DNA of 8,822 bases from Akkermansiaceae bacterium (GTDB taxonomy: Bacteria; Verrucomicrobiota; Verrucomicrobiia; Verrucomicrobiales; Akkermansiaceae), in NCBI GenBank assembly GCA_025457805.1, contig JALOTR010000078.1:1-8822 (forward strand). Reading direction: 5' to 3'. This document shows positions 6,235 to 8,822 of this stretch, one piece after another. Position numbers and translations under genes: made by a program. The number at the start of each line of letters is the position of its first letter. Position 1 is the first letter of the stretch. The notes below the pieces were generated by a model, which saw only the letters and a list, made by a program, of their open reading frames with translations, had not been told where the DNA came from and did not search any database.

Positions 6235-6966
6235 ATGCCTGCTCTGCCCCATGAAATCCTGCTTGTGACTCCCGTGTGGAAGGATTCCTCGCGTCTCGCC
6301 ATTTTTGGAAAATCTCTCGCTGCGGTGCTTGCCGCCTCTCCGCTGCCGATCCGTTGGGTGATCGCGGACGATGGCTCCGGGCCGGATGAGAAACAACGGC
6401 TGCTCGATTTGCAGCGTGGATTCGCGGAGGTTTTCCCGGGTGTCGAGGTGCATTTTGCTGCCGCCCACTACGGCAAGGGCTCGGTGGTGCGCGAGGCGTG
6501 GGCGCTTGCACCGCAGGCGGATTTCCTCGCCTTCGTCGATGCCGATGGGAGCGTGACGGCGGAGGATTTCCTCGAACTCATCGGCAAGGCCGTGGCGGCG
6601 GATAAATCCGTTCTCGGCATCCGCAAGCGCACCGCCACCACTCAGATCGTCGAGAGCCCTTGGCGTGGCTTCGCGCATCGCGGGTTCCTTCTGACGGCCC
6701 GCCTGCTGCTGGGGCTCGATTGTGAGGACCCCCAATGCGGAGCAAAAGTTTTCAAAGGCTCGGAATACCGTCGCATCGCGGGCGGCCTGGTCGAAAGCGG
6801 TCTGGCGTTCGATTCCGAGCTGTTGTTTTCCCTCAAACGCAGCGGTGCAAGCTGGCTGGAGGTCCCGGTCAATTGGACCGAGAAAAAAGGTGGAAAAGTC
6901 CACCCCATGCGGGATGCGTGGGGCATGTTGGCGGCGCTCCTGAGGGTTCGCTCCCGCGCGGCATGA
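6235..6966 (+). CDS. Family 2 glycosyltransferase, DPM1-like
   Basis: A soluble GT-A-fold glycosyltransferase (243 aa) resembling polyprenyl-phosphate mannose/glucose synthases. Motifs: a nucleotide-binding first strand with ADDGSGP (44-50), HYGKGSVVREAW (78-89), the metal-binding DADGS (102-106), EDPQCGAKVF (164-173), FDSELLF (192-198) and the terminal PVNWTEKKGGKVHPMRDAW (211-229). The D-x-Q-C-G motif and the final basic segment are what tie it to the DPM1 branch. There is no C-terminal GtrA-like or other membrane domain, so it should act at the inner face of the membrane. ATG 6235 is chosen because the protein then begins next to the first beta strand; ATG 6214 is the alternative and would leave only 9 bp to the divergent Agl23-like gene. 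The close head-to-head layout suggests shared regulation and a shared pathway. The sugar cannot be read from the sequence. Confidence 0.9.
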   Translation: MPALPHEILLVTPVWKDSSRLAIFGKSLAAVLAASPLPIRWVIADDGSGPDEKQRLLDLQRGFAEVFPGVEVHFAAAHYGKGSVVREAWALAPQADFLAFVDADGSVTAEDFLELIGKAVAADKSVLGIRKRTATTQIVESPWRGFAHRGFLLTARLLLGLDCEDPQCGAKVFKGSEYRRIAGGLVESGLAFDSELLFSLKRSGASWLEVPVNWTEKKGGKVHPMRDAWGMLAALLRVRSRAA

Positions 6967-7088
6967 TTCCTGCATCGTTATCCATCCGGAGAACCCAGAG
7001 CCCCGGAATGTCAGCATTTGCGGGATTTCAACGGGATGTCCGGGCTTGCATGAGTTCTGAAGGGGGCTAGAAAACACCCACTGCTGAT

Positions 7089-8435
7089 TTGAAAAGTTAC
7101 TTCCTCCGCCGCCTGCTGCTTATCCCTCCAACACTTGTGGGGATCACGCTGCTTGTTTTCACCATCACGAGATTCGTGCCGGGCGGACCACTCGACCGCA
7201 TGTTGCAAGAGGCATCCCGCGGTGCGGACCAGGGTGGAAAACGCAGTTCCTCTGCCAACCAGACTCAGGGCGGGCTGAGCGAGGAGCAGTTGGAAGAGTT
7301 GGAAGAACAATTCGGCCTCAACAAAAACGTGATGGTCGCCTATGGCCAATGGCTAGGAATCCTGCCCAAGGAAGTGCGCATTTCCAAACGCGAATTTCGC
7401 GATAGCGGTGAGGAAACCATCGGCGGCAAGCTCGACTCCGCCACCACCACGGATGTCGTGCTTCGCGGCGATGGCCGGGCGGTGAGGGTGAAACGTTCGG
7501 GAGATGCCATCGCCTCGGCGGTTTTTTCGGAAACCCAACAGCCGATCAGCGCGGAGGGCTGGAAAGCGCGCTTCGAGACCGAGGCGGACCGCCAGCAACG
7601 CTTCCGCATGCGCAATCCGGGCAATGAGACGGTTCCTAGTTATGCCCCGCGCGCCGTGCTCTATCAGACGCGCTTCTCCGGCCTGCTTCAGGGCGATCTG
7701 GGGCGTTCCACGGTGTACAATGACCCGGTGCATGAAATGATTTTCCAGCGCATGCCGATCGCGCTGTATTTCGGACTGCTCACTGCCTTTATCACTTATG
7801 GCGTCTGCCTCCCGCTGGGAGTGTTGAAGGCTCTGAAACACCGCACTTTCATTGATTCATCCACCTCGGTGTTGATTTTCCTCGGTTACTCGATTCCCGG
7901 ATTCGCGCTTGGAGCCATCCTGCTTGTGCATCTCGGCGCGCGCATGAATTTGTTCCCGCTCTTCGGGCTCACCAGTCCGGACTTCGATCAACTCACCACG
8001 GTGGGAAAAATCAAGGACCTCGCCCATCATACGGTGCTGCCATTGTTATGTTATATCGTCGGTGCCTTTGCGATGCTGACGATGATGACGAAAAACAACC
8101 TCATGGACAACCTCGCCGCCGACTACGTGCGCACCGCCGTCGCCAAGGGCGCGGGATTCCGCCGCGCGGTCTTCGGCCATGCATTCCGGAATTCCATGAT
8201 CCCCATCGCCACCAGCCTCGGCGATCTGGTAACCATTTTTATCGGTGGCTCCATGTTGATCGAAACGGTGTTTGATATCCAGGGCTTCGGTCTTCTCCAA
8301 TATCAGTCCGTTCTCGCGCGGGATGTGCCCGTGATCATGGGCACGCTCACGATCGCCGCCTTCCTGATGTTGATCGGGCATGTGATCTCCGATTTCATTG
8401 TGGCCATGGTGGACCCCCGTATCAAATTCGACTGA
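7089..8435 (+). CDS. yejB: YejB-type peptide ABC-transporter permease with large extracytoplasmic insertion
   Basis: An inner-membrane permease of the oligopeptide/microcin C importer type (BPD_transp_1). Start is TTG at 7089, giving MKSYFLRRLLL followed by the first helix and RFVPGGPLD, exactly as in YejB; no ATG is better placed and no Shine-Dalgarno sequence is evident. Landmarks: GLSEEQLEELEEQFGLNK (62-79), GDLGRSTVY (202-210), the transmembrane domain from about 222, the ATPase-coupling EAA loop DYVRTAVAKGAGFRRAVFGHAFRN (345-368), QGFGLLQYQSVLARDVPV (398-415) and the C-terminal VDPRIKFD, like the VDPRIDFE near the E. coli YejB end. At 448 aa it is about 80 residues longer than E. coli YejB. 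The extra part is mostly a charged segment at about 92-197 between the first and second membrane regions. No partner permease, ATPase or binding protein is visible; yejE/yejF may lie beyond the right edge. Confidence 0.9.
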   Translation: MKSYFLRRLLLIPPTLVGITLLVFTITRFVPGGPLDRMLQEASRGADQGGKRSSSANQTQGGLSEEQLEELEEQFGLNKNVMVAYGQWLGILPKEVRISKREFRDSGEETIGGKLDSATTTDVVLRGDGRAVRVKRSGDAIASAVFSETQQPISAEGWKARFETEADRQQRFRMRNPGNETVPSYAPRAVLYQTRFSGLLQGDLGRSTVYNDPVHEMIFQRMPIALYFGLLTAFITYGVCLPLGVLKALKHRTFIDSSTSVLIFLGYSIPGFALGAILLVHLGARMNLFPLFGLTSPDFDQLTTVGKIKDLAHHTVLPLLCYIVGAFAMLTMMTKNNLMDNLAADYVRTAVAKGAGFRRAVFGHAFRNSMIPIATSLGDLVTIFIGGSMLIETVFDIQGFGLLQYQSVLARDVPVIMGTLTIAAFLMLIGHVISDFIVAMVDPRIKFD

Positions 8436-8437
8436 CC

Positions 8438-8797
8438 ATGCGCTGGATAGGATTATTCTTCATTCTGCTCGGTGGCCTCTCGGCTGCTGGCGAACTGGCA
8501 GGCATCGAGTTTCCCCAGGTGGGTTTTCTGCTTTGGGTAGGCATCGGGATCACTGGTTACGGGATTTTTTACGTGCTTTTCCATGATGTACTGGTCCATC
8601 AGCGCGTCAAGCATGGCTTGCGTCCGGAAAACAAGTACCTGCGCCGGATGATACGTGCCCACAAGATTCACCACAAATGCACAACCAAAGAAAATGCGGA
8701 GGCATTCGGCTTTCTGTATGCCCCCAAGAAGTACGAGGCGTCGGCTTACAAGCCCAAAGAAACCAAAAGCGTATCAACCGTTACCTTAGAAGACTAA
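8438..8797 (+). CDS. Half-length CrtZ-like (beta-carotene hydroxylase) protein, N-terminal histidine boxes missing
   Basis: A 119-residue membrane protein matching the C-terminal part of CrtZ-type beta-carotene 3-hydroxylases (fatty acid hydroxylase superfamily), which use a di-iron centre held by several histidine boxes. Two hydrophobic segments (about 4-22 and 28-48) precede FHDVLVHQR (48-56; H49, H54). Then come RAHKIHHK (73-80; H75, H78, H79) and AFGFLYAPKKY (89-99), all typical of CrtZ. Full-length family members (about 150-175 aa) carry an additional N-terminal HxxxxH...HxxHH region. Here that region is absent, because the ATG at 8438 lies two bases after the yejB stop and upstream DNA is yejB coding sequence. 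The remaining five histidines may be too few for a normal di-iron site. It could be a degenerate remnant, a regulatory or partner half, or a distinct short family. Translation is probably coupled to yejB. Confidence 0.75.
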   Translation: MRWIGLFFILLGGLSAAGELAGIEFPQVGFLLWVGIGITGYGIFYVLFHDVLVHQRVKHGLRPENKYLRRMIRAHKIHHKCTTKENAEAFGFLYAPKKYEASAYKPKETKSVSTVTLED

Positions 8798-8822
8798 TCC
8801 CAAGAATACATTAATAAACAAC

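Noticed and set aside
7002..7044. Inverted repeat CCCGGA/TCCGGG after the GT2 gene
   Set aside because: A 6-bp stem with a loop over 30 bases and no T-run; likely chance in GC-rich DNA.
6217..7077. Minus-strand open frame of 286 codons opposite the GT2 gene
   Set aside because: The GT2 motifs on the plus strand are unambiguous; the antisense translation shows no domain.

Overview
The window looks like a chromosomal segment of a Verrucomicrobiota bacterium, probably in or near Verrucomicrobiaceae (Luteolibacter/Haloferula-like). This is inferred from protein style rather than from a marker gene: moderately GC-rich DNA, genes mostly without clear Shine-Dalgarno sequences, GTG/TTG starts, a transposase C-terminus of a type I associate with this phylum, and paired small secreted thioredoxin-like proteins. 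No rRNA, tRNA or CRISPR array is visible.

Layout. (1) The left edge holds the C-terminal part of a REP-associated (Y1/HUH) tyrosine transposase, followed by about 370 bp with no convincing gene. (2) Two minus-strand paralogues of identical length (152 aa each) encode secreted thioredoxin-like proteins with CGWC and CPPC active sites. A strong intrinsic terminator lies between them, so they are probably separate transcription units. (3) Divergent from these, on the plus strand, are an rdgB/HAM1 nucleotide-pool sanitising pyrophosphatase and an NlpC/P60 lipoprotein probably acting on peptidoglycan. (4) A compact minus-strand operon runs from a membrane Agl23-like (TIGR03663/PMT superfamily) protein to an ApbE-like FMN transferase (4-bp gap), then to a HAD phosphatase/phosphomutase (4-bp ATGA overlap if the first start is used, or 44 bp from the ApbE stop if the internal start is used). 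(5) Divergent from that operon is a soluble DPM1-like family 2 glycosyltransferase. (6) At the right end is a YejB-type peptide ABC-transporter permease with a roughly 105-residue extracytoplasmic insertion. Two bases after its stop comes a short protein matching only the C-terminal half of CrtZ-type carotene hydroxylases.

How the genes may work together. The GT2 enzyme and the Agl23-like protein form a plausible lipid-linked sugar pair: a cytoplasmic synthase makes a polyprenyl-phosphate sugar, and a membrane GT-C-like protein uses or escorts it on the other side. ApbE and HAD are transcriptionally tied to the membrane protein, but their link to glycosylation is unproven. The rest is mostly housekeeping or envelope biology. 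I see no clear evidence of a wholly new system. The items most worth a second look are the half-length CrtZ-like protein coupled to yejB, and the Agl23/ApbE/HAD operon whose ApbE departs from the family consensus at two sites.
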